Shown here: one piece after another, positions 17,277 through 25,227 of the stretch | Layout of the letters: the number at the start of each line of letters is the position of its first letter | Numbering within the stretch: the first letter of the stretch is position 1 | Origin: CAYPPG01 sp964412555 | GTDB lineage: Bacteria > Hinthialibacterota > Hinthialibacteria > Hinthialibacterales > Hinthialibacteraceae | Reading direction: 5' to 3' | DNA: 64,000 nt | Assembly (NCBI GenBank): GCA_964412555.1 | Contig: CAYPPG010000016.1 | Location: 1 to 64,000, forward strand | Program-made: the position numbers and the translations under genes | Notes under the pieces: model-generated | The model's database searches: none | Told to the model about the DNA's origin: nothing | What the model saw: the letters and a program-made list of their open reading frames with translations, nothing else

Positions 17277-17360
17277 CGGGTAGCCAGGGCAAGACGTCAA
17301 GTCTGCCCTGGCGATGGAGTAGTATCCGGCAAGGGTAGACTTCCTTACCTTTGCTACCCG
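17277..17360. repeat. 84-bp TIR-bearing intergenic element (family R6, copy a)
   Basis: The element starts CGGGTAGC and ends GCTACCCG, an exact 8-bp terminal inverted repeat. Two internal hairpins (CCAGGGCA with TGCCCTGG, and GGCAAGGGTA with TACCTTTGC) lie inside. A second copy is at 27109-27191. It occupies most of the 298-base gap upstream of the shell protein gene. Confidence 0.85.
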
Positions 17361-17395
17361 TGAATATTTTACGATAAATCGATCATACTTCTCCA

Positions 17396-19084
17396 TCAAT
17401 AGATTGAATAATCCCTAACTGCAAGCGGTGGTTGGGAAGCAGGCGGCTCAAATGTAGCAATATCCATTACCGGGTCGGTTGTAAGGACAAACCAATCCAT
17501 GACATAACGCGGTTCCCGCAATCCAATGCTCAATGTATGAGTTCCTGCAGAAAGGATGAAAAATTCCTGGCTATCCTGACCCAATGTATCCGAAGAGAAC
17601 CAATCCCGCTCGAAATTTTCCGGACTATCGCCCACCGGCGGTCTCCAGGTGATATCCCCGCTGGCGATGCTATCGGGATTGATTCCCGGATCGTCTTCAA
17701 AAGCAACAAACAAGGAGTCGCCCCAGGTGTTGGGCGCATTGCCGGAAACAAACATATAATAATCGGCATCGGCGGGGATTTCGATTTCAAATTCGATTCC
17801 CTGCCCTGAATATTCGTTGAAAGACGGTCCGAATGCTCCTTGAACGACAAATCCGTTATTGGCGTTTCCGTGAGGCATGATTTCAAATCCCTCATTGAAT
17901 GGCCGGCCGAATTCCGCTTCGACGAAGAGAATGCCGTCTTCATTGACGCTGAACGGATTGCCCTCCGGATCGAATCCCGTCCCCGGTGGACCATTGAAAG
18001 CCGGACTTCCTTCTCCGTCGATCATGATTTCACCGATTTGTACAAAGGGAGTTTCATCGATCTCGAACGAGCCTCTACCTATGATTCGAACGCCCATGAC
18101 GTCGGTTGGTTCCGAGAAGGTGAATGTGTATTCTGTTGTCTCCACTTCATCCGGGATATCTTCACGGAAATCGAATAGTTCAATTGTTGGGTAAGATTCG
18201 ATGGTGCCGACCGCTTCCCAATCACTATCGAGAGTTCGGCGAATTTCAACAGTAGGTTTCGCGTCTTCCGTCACGAACCATCCGCCGGTAGTGGACAGAG
18301 CGCCATGGATGAACGATACAGAATTCAAAGTAAGAGGATTAGCGCTATAGAAGCCGAAAAATGTATTCATATCGAATACATCCACCTCCTCGCAGCGAAT
18401 CCATGTTTCCACACGTCCGTCAAATAACACCTCTCCTACCGCGATACCTTGTTCAAGCGGATGGCTAAAATCTGATGCAATGGGAAACGCACCGTCAAGC
18501 CTCGGCGGTGTGTACGTCTCAACCGGTTCCCCAAGTTCTCCGAAAGCCCTTATTTCATTGATCGATATAAATGATTGTCCAGGCACATTTCCCGAAGAGC
18601 CTTTCCCCGCGACTCGAAAACCGACACAGGAGAGTGGCGAAGAAAACTCGACTTCAAATATACTATCCGTATGAACAGCCGCTGCTGCCATATCCGTACC
18701 ATCCAATTGCGGATAATCTTCAATGACAGCGGCTGTGTTCCAATCATCGCCGGGATTTGCCATGATTTGAAATTCGACAGGTTCGGCTTCCGAATCGAAC
18801 CATCCCCCATCTTCATAAACCGGTCCACCATAAAAAACGGCAGAATTGATTGTCATCCGGCGATTTTTCAGAACACCAATGAAGGCAGGATTTTGCTCCT
18901 GTCCGTTTCGGGTAAGAACCGGCGTTGCGTCGAAATCACCTTCGTAAATATACTGTGGGACTCCTTCATAACCGGATGCAACGACTCTTCCCCCCGCCAG
19001 TATATTCAAGCGAGGCTCTTGCGCTAGCGTCACTGTCGACAACATACAAACCAACACGAAAACAGCCATTTTTGCGATGTTCAT
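17396..19084 (-). CDS. secreted protein with two discoidin-like domains and a C-terminal CBM6-like domain
   Basis: A clear signal peptide (residues 1-22, MNIAKMAVFVLVCMLSTVTLAQ) follows an excellent ribosome-binding site, AGGAGG, before ATG 19084. The 562-residue protein then has two related beta-rich modules. One is at about 25-200 (VYEDGGWF, IEDYPQLD, VGFRVAGKGS, ISINEIRAFG) and the other at about 205-370 (LSTTGGWFVTEDAKP, IESYPTIE, MGVRIIGRGS, QIGEIMIDG). These resemble F5/8-type C domains that evaluate surface deformation or bind glycans. The last 180 residues look like a carbohydrate-binding module. No catalytic motif was recognised. It is probably an extracellular glycan-binding protein. 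Confidence 0.8.
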   Translation of the reverse strand: MNIAKMAVFVLVCMLSTVTLAQEPRLNILAGGRVVASGYEGVPQYIYEGDFDATPVLTRNGQEQNPAFIGVLKNRRMTINSAVFYGGPVYEDGGWFDSEAEPVEFQIMANPGDDWNTAAVIEDYPQLDGTDMAAAAVHTDSIFEVEFSSPLSCVGFRVAGKGSSGNVPGQSFISINEIRAFGELGEPVETYTPPRLDGAFPIASDFSHPLEQGIAVGEVLFDGRVETWIRCEEVDVFDMNTFFGFYSANPLTLNSVSFIHGALSTTGGWFVTEDAKPTVEIRRTLDSDWEAVGTIESYPTIELFDFREDIPDEVETTEYTFTFSEPTDVMGVRIIGRGSFEIDETPFVQIGEIMIDGEGSPAFNGPPGTGFDPEGNPFSVNEDGILFVEAEFGRPFNEGFEIMPHGNANNGFVVQGAFGPSFNEYSGQGIEFEIEIPADADYYMFVSGNAPNTWGDSLFVAFEDDPGINPDSIASGDITWRPPVGDSPENFERDWFSSDTLGQDSQEFFILSAGTHTLSIGLREPRYVMDWFVLTTDPVMDIATFEPPASQPPLAVRDYSIY

Positions 19085-19303
19085 GATAATCCTCCTAAAC
19101 AATCGAATAATATGATATTCCATACAGCGGTATTGCTGTCTAATATAATGAGATGAAAGTATCCGTCAAGACTAGATTCCTATTTAGGTATTTAGCGAAT
19201 AATGATATTGATTCAGCGACATAGAAATGATCAAAAAATTGGAAAGCCGTTTATTTTACAAAGTGAAACGAATGTATAATGTGGTGTAGATGGAGATGCT
19301 CGC

Positions 19304-19396
19304 GTTGAAAGATGCGGGCAGGGATGCCCGCGCTCCCAGAGCACTCAATAGTTGAAATGCGGGCAGGGATGCCCGCGCTCCCAGTCGCGCTCCCAG
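19304..19396. repeat. duplicated GC-rich palindromic repeat (family R4)
   Basis: Two copies of a unit containing GCGGGCAGGGATGCCCGC followed by GCTCCCAG lie at 19304-19339 and 19351-19384. A third partial copy, TCGCGCTCCCAG, is at 19385-19396. The array begins eight bases after the stop of the AsmA gene and lies on its downstream side, so it may also act as a 3' RNA structure. Confidence 0.85.
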
Positions 19397-19403
19397 CATA
19401 TTT

Positions 19404-22253
19404 TTATCGTTTGAAAATGCTTTCGGCGGCTTTTTTTAGGAGATCGCCGGGGGATTTTGGTTTTTGTGTAGCAGCGGGGGTTGCTGAGGTTGCCGAGTTG
19501 ATTGACTTTGTTGCGGATTGAGGAATCGGTAATTGTTTTGTCAATTCTTCGAACGGTGAACCGGCCTTTTGACCGGAAGTGCTTTCTTTCGGTTGCTGTG
19601 TATCCGTCTCTTGACTTTGTTTGCCTATATTGAGCAGTTTTCCAAACTCCGAAGGAATCGGTAGACCTTGTTTTTTCAACTCTTCAACCCCTTTCCCCAT
19701 AAGTGCTTGCTGTAAGGTTTGCGTCAAAAAGGATGCGTTAGGTGACGGTTTCACGCCGGGTATAGTACCATTTAAAGAAAACGGAATGGAAGCCTGTCCT
19801 TGCTGATCGGTTAAATATTGAAAGAATTTAGCCTGTTTTGTCATGAAATCGGTGAAGCCTTTGGAGAGTTTCAGGGTACCTTCAGCGTCGAGCATCTGAT
19901 TGAAATTGACGAAACCGTTGGCATTCACAGCCCACTCTGCGGCTGAGACCAGTAAATTGTCAAAGTTGATCTTTCCATTTTCGATTTGAATCGAGGCTTT
20001 CAATTGGTCGAAAATCGTATTTTTATTTTGGAAAATTTTGGGATAATTCTTTTCAACCGCCGGAGATAAGAAATTGGACAGTCCCTGAATTCCGGTCATT
20101 CCAGAAAGAACACCTTCCGCAATATTGGTATCTATAATCATTCCATCGAGAATTTCAGCGCTGCCCTTTCCTGTCAAAGTGGGTTTGATAGACTCCCATC
20201 CCGTTCCGTTACCGGACACGCTGATATTTGCATTGAGCAAACCTTCCACACTTTTCGGCAGGGAGATCAGTGCAGAACTGAAATATTCGGCAATATCGAT
20301 TTTTTGTGTTTGGAGATTAAGGTCAAACGAGGGGGGAGAATCGTTCATATCATATGTCAACGTTCCATTCAAAGTCCCGCTTAACGTCTGAGCCGACAGA
20401 TTGTCAACGGATAAGACATTCTCATCGAGATTGATATCCCCTTTTAAATCACTGTACGTCAAATTGTATAGAGTACCATTGGGTGAGGATACTTTTCCTT
20501 TGACATTATAGACATCTTTTGCTTGTACCACTTGTCCGTCTGTTTTGAATTCTTGAATGACATTGGGTTTGTTCGAGGATTCCAGAGCGGTATTGATATC
20601 TGCAAGAAACAATTCCGGCGAAGTGATTAAATAATCCAAATGTAGAGGAGTAAGTTTGTTCGCATTCGCTTCGATCCCGAATTTTGATTGTCCGATCTGC
20701 AATGCAAGTTCCTTGGTTTGCGCCTGATTTCCGCTGAATTGGATATTTCCATTCAAATCGGTAATTGGATTGGCTAAAGAAGGATGCTTGAGCCGGATGG
20801 AATCGAGCGTGATGGTTCCGTCGATTTGCGGCGTTTGGGATTGTTTTTTGATATTGACATCCATTTCCACATTCCCAGCAGGATCATAGTCTTGCAACAG
20901 AGGAACAACATCCTTGAGTTCGTTTAAATTCGTGGGATTGGAATTCAAAGCAAGCGTAATGGTTGTTGTTTTTCCTCGCCCGATTTCACCGTTTCCTTTT
21001 AACGAAAGATTTTTCAACTGCATATCGAGTTGGTTGATAGTTATGGTTTGTGGGGCGATTTTTGAATCGGTATTTACAGTCAGCGTAATTCCTTTCTCCT
21101 TGTTCAGGAGAGAACCGTATTGGATAGCGCTGTTGGAGGCATTCAGTTTTCCTTTGACAAGCAAATTGCCGATGGTTCCTTCAAGGTGGGTTTGAGCGGA
21201 GAGCGGACCTTCTATGCGCAAATCTTGAGGAAGCGCATTTTTGACCGGCTCGAGATTCGCCAATTGAGTGGAAGCGATCGAGTCCAAATCGAGGTTTCCA
21301 TTCACACTCATATTGTTTATTGCGTTTAGATTGAGATCGGCCTTTCCTGTAAATTGCACATTGGATTTTTCGCTGCCGAAAAGTCCGGTTTGAAGATCGA
21401 TTTCACTCAATGAAATATTTTCATTCTCTTTGGCAATATCGAAAGCCAAATTCACTGGAGCCTGTAGTGTCAAACCTTGCGGGAGTTTTTCCGCTAAAAA
21501 CGGGAAGGTATTCAGCAATTGTTTCGTCGGAAAGGAATCGATTTTGACCGTTCCATTCATTGGAATCTTCGTGTAATCAAAAGATTCACCAAGTGGGCCG
21601 ATTTGACTCTCGATAGAAACATTTTTTTGATCGGCGAGAAAGGCGGAAGTAAGATTTACAGAAAACTGTCGGTCGAAGCTGAAATTGGATACATCGAGAT
21701 CGACTTGGCGAATATTCAGCTCTTTGTCATTTTGCCGGTCAATGTAATGGATTTCACCGTTGTCGATACGGAGAAGCGCTACTGTAAGGGATGTGGAGTT
21801 GGAAGAAGTTTCTTCCGAAGCCGATTCTTCTCCTGTTTTTGCAATTGTGGAAAAATTGAACTGCCCTTCTTGATTACGAATAATTTGGATTTTTGGGTTA
21901 CTCAACACAAATTGAGACACTTCCACTTTTTTTTGGAGTAAAGGCCATAATTTCAAATTGACCCTCAACGCATCGGTTTGAATAAAATTTTGGTCGGAAA
22001 AATCCGGATGATCGGATAAAGTAAAATCTGAGATATTGGCTCCGACGCCACCCCAGATTTTGACCTTTATTTGATCGATTGAAACATCGCGGCCCAGTGC
22101 CTGTTCCGCTTGGGAAATGAAATATTCTTTATTATTCTCGATCATGCTCTCCAGATTCATAACCACATACACGAGAGCTGCCACGACAATGAGGATTAGA
22201 ATCCCCACAGATATGAGAAAACGTTTGTTCAGCAAAATGGATTTTATTTTCAT
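19404..22253 (-). CDS. AsmA-family inner-membrane-anchored protein
   Basis: The 949-residue protein has one N-terminal membrane helix (about 12-32) and then a long repetitive beta-rich domain in the periplasm. This is typical of AsmA/TamB-like proteins that bridge the envelope and assist lipid or outer-membrane protein transport. Family marks include ALGRDVSIDQIKVKIWGG soon after the helix and the repeated IDNGEIHYID and GKGSAEILDGMI segments toward the C-terminus. The last 80 residues are a low-complexity Gln/Ser/Pro tail. AGGAGGTGA precedes ATG 22253. It lies on the strand opposite the pseudopilin gene, so there is no operon partner. mlaA, less than 1 kb away, is functionally compatible. 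Confidence 0.88.
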   Translation of the reverse strand: MKIKSILLNKRFLISVGILILIVVAALVYVVMNLESMIENNKEYFISQAEQALGRDVSIDQIKVKIWGGVGANISDFTLSDHPDFSDQNFIQTDALRVNLKLWPLLQKKVEVSQFVLSNPKIQIIRNQEGQFNFSTIAKTGEESASEETSSNSTSLTVALLRIDNGEIHYIDRQNDKELNIRQVDLDVSNFSFDRQFSVNLTSAFLADQKNVSIESQIGPLGESFDYTKIPMNGTVKIDSFPTKQLLNTFPFLAEKLPQGLTLQAPVNLAFDIAKENENISLSEIDLQTGLFGSEKSNVQFTGKADLNLNAINNMSVNGNLDLDSIASTQLANLEPVKNALPQDLRIEGPLSAQTHLEGTIGNLLVKGKLNASNSAIQYGSLLNKEKGITLTVNTDSKIAPQTITINQLDMQLKNLSLKGNGEIGRGKTTTITLALNSNPTNLNELKDVVPLLQDYDPAGNVEMDVNIKKQSQTPQIDGTITLDSIRLKHPSLANPITDLNGNIQFSGNQAQTKELALQIGQSKFGIEANANKLTPLHLDYLITSPELFLADINTALESSNKPNVIQEFKTDGQVVQAKDVYNVKGKVSSPNGTLYNLTYSDLKGDINLDENVLSVDNLSAQTLSGTLNGTLTYDMNDSPPSFDLNLQTQKIDIAEYFSSALISLPKSVEGLLNANISVSGNGTGWESIKPTLTGKGSAEILDGMIIDTNIAEGVLSGMTGIQGLSNFLSPAVEKNYPKIFQNKNTIFDQLKASIQIENGKINFDNLLVSAAEWAVNANGFVNFNQMLDAEGTLKLSKGFTDFMTKQAKFFQYLTDQQGQASIPFSLNGTIPGVKPSPNASFLTQTLQQALMGKGVEELKKQGLPIPSEFGKLLNIGKQSQETDTQQPKESTSGQKAGSPFEELTKQLPIPQSATKSINSATSATPAATQKPKSPGDLLKKAAESIFKR

Positions 22254-22410
22254 GAGTTCACCTCCTGTTTCTTGCTAGAATTATAACTGGCTGAGAAAAA
22301 TTTGTGACATAAGAATTGTTTATTTTCACAATTCAATCACAATAGAGGTAATACCATACAAAAAAGACGCTCATATCGGTTGGATGAAAGAGAAAAAGAG
22401 GTGGAGTGTC

Positions 22411-22947
22411 ATGCGCAAAGGATTTACCTTGATCGAACTGCTTATCGTGGTTGCTATTATAGGAATTTTGGCGGCGATTGCCGTCCCGAATTTCTTGCAG
22501 GCACAAATCCGAGCGAAAATCTCTCGAGTGCTGGCGGATCATCGAGCGCTTCAGACAGCGGAAAATATGTATCGGTTGGATAACAATACTTTTCATCCAC
22601 ATCGGCATTCTCTCTGGCAGCATGTGCCATTGACAACACCCGTCGCCTACATGAATTTTTGGCCGATCGATCCCTTTCAGGAGAATCTGCCGGAAGAGGC
22701 GAAACAGATTGCACCCTATGCCAAAAGGACAATCCATTGGGAACCGATCATGAGTTTCAATCCCACACGGGCGGAAGGATATGTTCTTCAGTATCCGACC
22801 TCCGCGGGGTGGAATGTGAGTGCTGGTCCGGGGCAAAATCATGGAACGTATGATATGACCAATGGATTGACCAGTGACGGCAACATCACGACTTTTGTTC
22901 CCGGAAATGCGAAAACCGATTACGCTCAAGTGTTTTGGCATCAGTGA
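22411..22947 (+). CDS. type II secretion/type IV pilus pseudopilin-like protein
   Basis: The N-terminus MRKGFTLIELLIVVAIIGILAAIAVPNF is a textbook prepilin signal: a short basic leader, cleavage after Gly4, Glu at mature position 5 and a long hydrophobic helix. The 178-residue length and WPIDPFQENLP segment fit the GspG-like pseudopilins that are numerous in Planctomycetes and related phyla. ATG 22411, with GTGGAG upstream, was preferred to ATG 22384. No other secretion gene is nearby, so it is an orphan pseudopilin. Substrate and system are unknown. Confidence 0.88.
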   Translation: MRKGFTLIELLIVVAIIGILAAIAVPNFLQAQIRAKISRVLADHRALQTAENMYRLDNNTFHPHRHSLWQHVPLTTPVAYMNFWPIDPFQENLPEEAKQIAPYAKRTIHWEPIMSFNPTRAEGYVLQYPTSAGWNVSAGPGQNHGTYDMTNGLTSDGNITTFVPGNAKTDYAQVFWHQ

Positions 22948-23182
22948 CAATACTACGATAAGAAAGTAACAATATCCTAATTGAAACTTGTTACATTTAT
23001 ATTGTGCAGACAGGAAGCCGGTAGGGGCGGTTCGCGAACCGCCCCTACCGACAGGATGTCCACACCACAATTTTTGTGCAGACAGGATGTATGCACTACA
23101 ATTGTTTGATTTTTTTACCGATGCTTTTGGTGAGACGCGGTCATTGGAACTGTGTTATTGATTGCATAGATGGAGATTGAAT
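22948..23182 (+). repeat. composite repeat region: R1 palindrome within R2 repeats
   Basis: The R1 palindrome is at 23021-23048. It is flanked by GTGCAGACAGGA at 23004-23015 and 23076-23087 (period 72), with a further GACAGGATGT directly after the palindrome. The GTGCAGACAGGATGT sequence (family R2) recurs in reverse orientation at 51369-51386. GGAG before the mlaA start is the only expression signal seen in this 235-base gap. Confidence 0.85.
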
Positions 23183-23971
23183 ATGAAAAAAAGCATAATT
23201 GGATTCCTTTTTCTCTGTTTTCTGGCTGTCAACGTATTTGCCGGTGAAGGGGAATCACTGTTGATCGTTCCTGAAGATCTGGAGCCTGACAATGAATCGG
23301 TCACCGTTTTCTATGATCAAATACCGGTGGAATCGAGTGAAGATGGGCAAAAAATACCGGAAATCAAAACCATTCCCGATCCGTTTGAACCTGTCAACCG
23401 AGTTACATTTTTTTTCAACGATAAAATCTACCGGTACGGGATCTCCCCGGTCGGCCACGTGTATGAAGTCTTGATTCCACGCGTCATCCGCGACCGGTTT
23501 CATAATATCTTTCAGAATCTGGCATTTCCGAAATATTTTTTAAGCGCATTGTTTCAAGGAAAAATCGATAAGTCTTTCAAGGAAGTAGGTCGTTTTGTCA
23601 TCAATTCCACTGCCGGGATCGGCGGGATGTTCGATGTTGCCGGCAATATGGGAATCAAAACCGATCCGGAGGATTTCGGGCAAACATTGGCGACCTATGG
23701 GATCGATCACGGATTCTATTTCGTTCTCCCCATTCTCGGTCCCAGTTCGGGGCGGGATACGTTTGGATTGCTTTTCGATTCCGCCACTGATGGGAAGACC
23801 TACATCCAATTTGCCGGAAGTGAATACAATCAAGCCGCTATATTCATTCGATTTAATAGTACGGTCATGACCGTTCGAGAGTACGAGCGAGTTACGGACC
23901 AGCAATTTGATCCCTATCGTATCGTACGGGATTTATATTATGCTTATCGTGAAGCAGAGGTGTTAAAGTGA
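23183..23971 (+). CDS. mlaA: MlaA/VacJ outer-membrane phospholipid transport protein
   Basis: MlaA removes misplaced phospholipids from the outer leaflet of the outer membrane and passes them to the periplasmic Mla pathway. The 262-residue protein shows the family blocks DPFEPVNRVTFFFND, NLAFPKYFLSALFQGK, FVINSTAGIGGMFDVA, DFGQTLATYGIDHGFYFVLPILGPSSGRDT. The start at ATG 23183 follows GGAG. Unlike most MlaA proteins it has no clear lipobox: the signal sequence reads FLFLCFLAVNVFA/GE, with the only Cys inside the hydrophobic core. It shares four bases with the next gene, which is translationally coupled. Confidence 0.93.
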   Translation: MKKSIIGFLFLCFLAVNVFAGEGESLLIVPEDLEPDNESVTVFYDQIPVESSEDGQKIPEIKTIPDPFEPVNRVTFFFNDKIYRYGISPVGHVYEVLIPRVIRDRFHNIFQNLAFPKYFLSALFQGKIDKSFKEVGRFVINSTAGIGGMFDVAGNMGIKTDPEDFGQTLATYGIDHGFYFVLPILGPSSGRDTFGLLFDSATDGKTYIQFAGSEYNQAAIFIRFNSTVMTVREYERVTDQQFDPYRIVRDLYYAYREAEVLK

Positions 23972-25227
23972 AGAACAAATTTCAGATCATCCTATTGTCC
24001 ATCTTGTTTATTTTCCTGTCGTCAACGGGGAACCGTTGTCCCGAGGCAGTGGAAATCGAGAATGATGATTTTCCTTATAAAAAACCGTATTACGCGACAT
24101 TGCTGACCAATCAGATTCAGCCCAAAAGTGATTTTTTCATGCGAAAATCGCGTACGATGTATATGCGCTATAAACAGGGAGAGACGAGATATCATTACAG
24201 TTATTGGAGAAACCGGCAATCCGAGCGGTTGGCTGTCTTGATACCGGGCTTGAACGCCTCCTGCCGCGATTCCACCGCGGCCTACTTGGCCGAAATCCTT
24301 TTTGAACGAGGATACTCCGTCGTCGAAATCAGTTCCACAATGCATTGGACGTTCGTTCAATCCATCTTGAGCGCTCATGTGCCGGGATATATACCTCAAG
24401 ATTCACGCGATACGCACCAACTCATCGCGCGAATTGTGGCAGACCTGGAAAAGCGAAGAGACCGTCCCTATTCGACGAAAGTACTCATCGGATTATCGAT
24501 GGGCGGAATTCACACTCTTTTTCTAGCAGATCATGAAGCCAACCATCCGAAAATCGGGGTTGATCAATACATCGCGATCAATCCTGTGATCGATTTCGGA
24601 AAAACTCTGGGAAATCTCGATCGCCTATATACCGATTCACTTTCCTCTCTACGTTCCCTCGGTGAAGAACAATGGAATCAATCTCTTTTCGCATTAAAAT
24701 TGGCCAATTTAGTCGATCCGGATAAAAAGGATCCAATCAGTGACCTTCTTCCGGAAGAAGCGCGGCTGATTTTCGGATTGTATTTCAAGCGAAGTTTGTC
24801 TCAATTCATTGTCATGAGTCATGATCAAGAAAATATGGGCGTCCTTACGGCCGAGAACAGCACCTCCCTAAGAAAAGAAACGTGTTATGAAGAGGCGGAA
24901 CAGTATTCTTACTATGAATACGTTGAGAAATTTGTCATGAATTATTATCAGAATTATGCGGCGGAACCGTGGCAAGAAGCAAAAACTTTGGAGGAAGTCC
25001 TGGAGGAATCAAGTTTGCGAAGTATCCGCGATACATTACGGGAAAATCAAAATATTTATATTGTTCATACAAAAGACGATCCGTTGAATGACGCCGAATC
25101 CATGGACTTCTTGAAACAAGTGATGGATGAGGAACGATTATTCCTATTTTCCTATGGCGGACATATGGGAAATCTTTCCTTCCCCAAATTTCAAGAACTT
25201 TTCTTGGAACTGATTGCTAAAAGTTGA
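23968..25227 (+). CDS. exported alpha/beta-hydrolase coupled to mlaA
   Basis: The GTG start overlaps the mlaA stop (GTGA), so the two are co-translated. An N-terminal hydrophobic signal or anchor (about 5-20) leads to a 419-residue alpha/beta-hydrolase. The nucleophile elbow GLSMGG puts Ser177 at the centre, HTKDD near residues 367-371 offers the acid, and GGHMG near 398-401 the His. A lid-like helical insertion lies between the elbow and the acid. Genes for such hydrolases are often adjacent to vacJ/mlaA, suggesting a lipase or acyl-ester function in envelope lipid balance; the substrate is inference. Its 3' end overlaps the convergent glycosyltransferase gene by 37 bases. Confidence 0.82.
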   Translation: MKNKFQIILLSILFIFLSSTGNRCPEAVEIENDDFPYKKPYYATLLTNQIQPKSDFFMRKSRTMYMRYKQGETRYHYSYWRNRQSERLAVLIPGLNASCRDSTAAYLAEILFERGYSVVEISSTMHWTFVQSILSAHVPGYIPQDSRDTHQLIARIVADLEKRRDRPYSTKVLIGLSMGGIHTLFLADHEANHPKIGVDQYIAINPVIDFGKTLGNLDRLYTDSLSSLRSLGEEQWNQSLFALKLANLVDPDKKDPISDLLPEEARLIFGLYFKRSLSQFIVMSHDQENMGVLTAENSTSLRKETCYEEAEQYSYYEYVEKFVMNYYQNYAAEPWQEAKTLEEVLEESSLRSIRDTLRENQNIYIVHTKDDPLNDAESMDFLKQVMDEERLFLFSYGGHMGNLSFPKFQELFLELIAKS

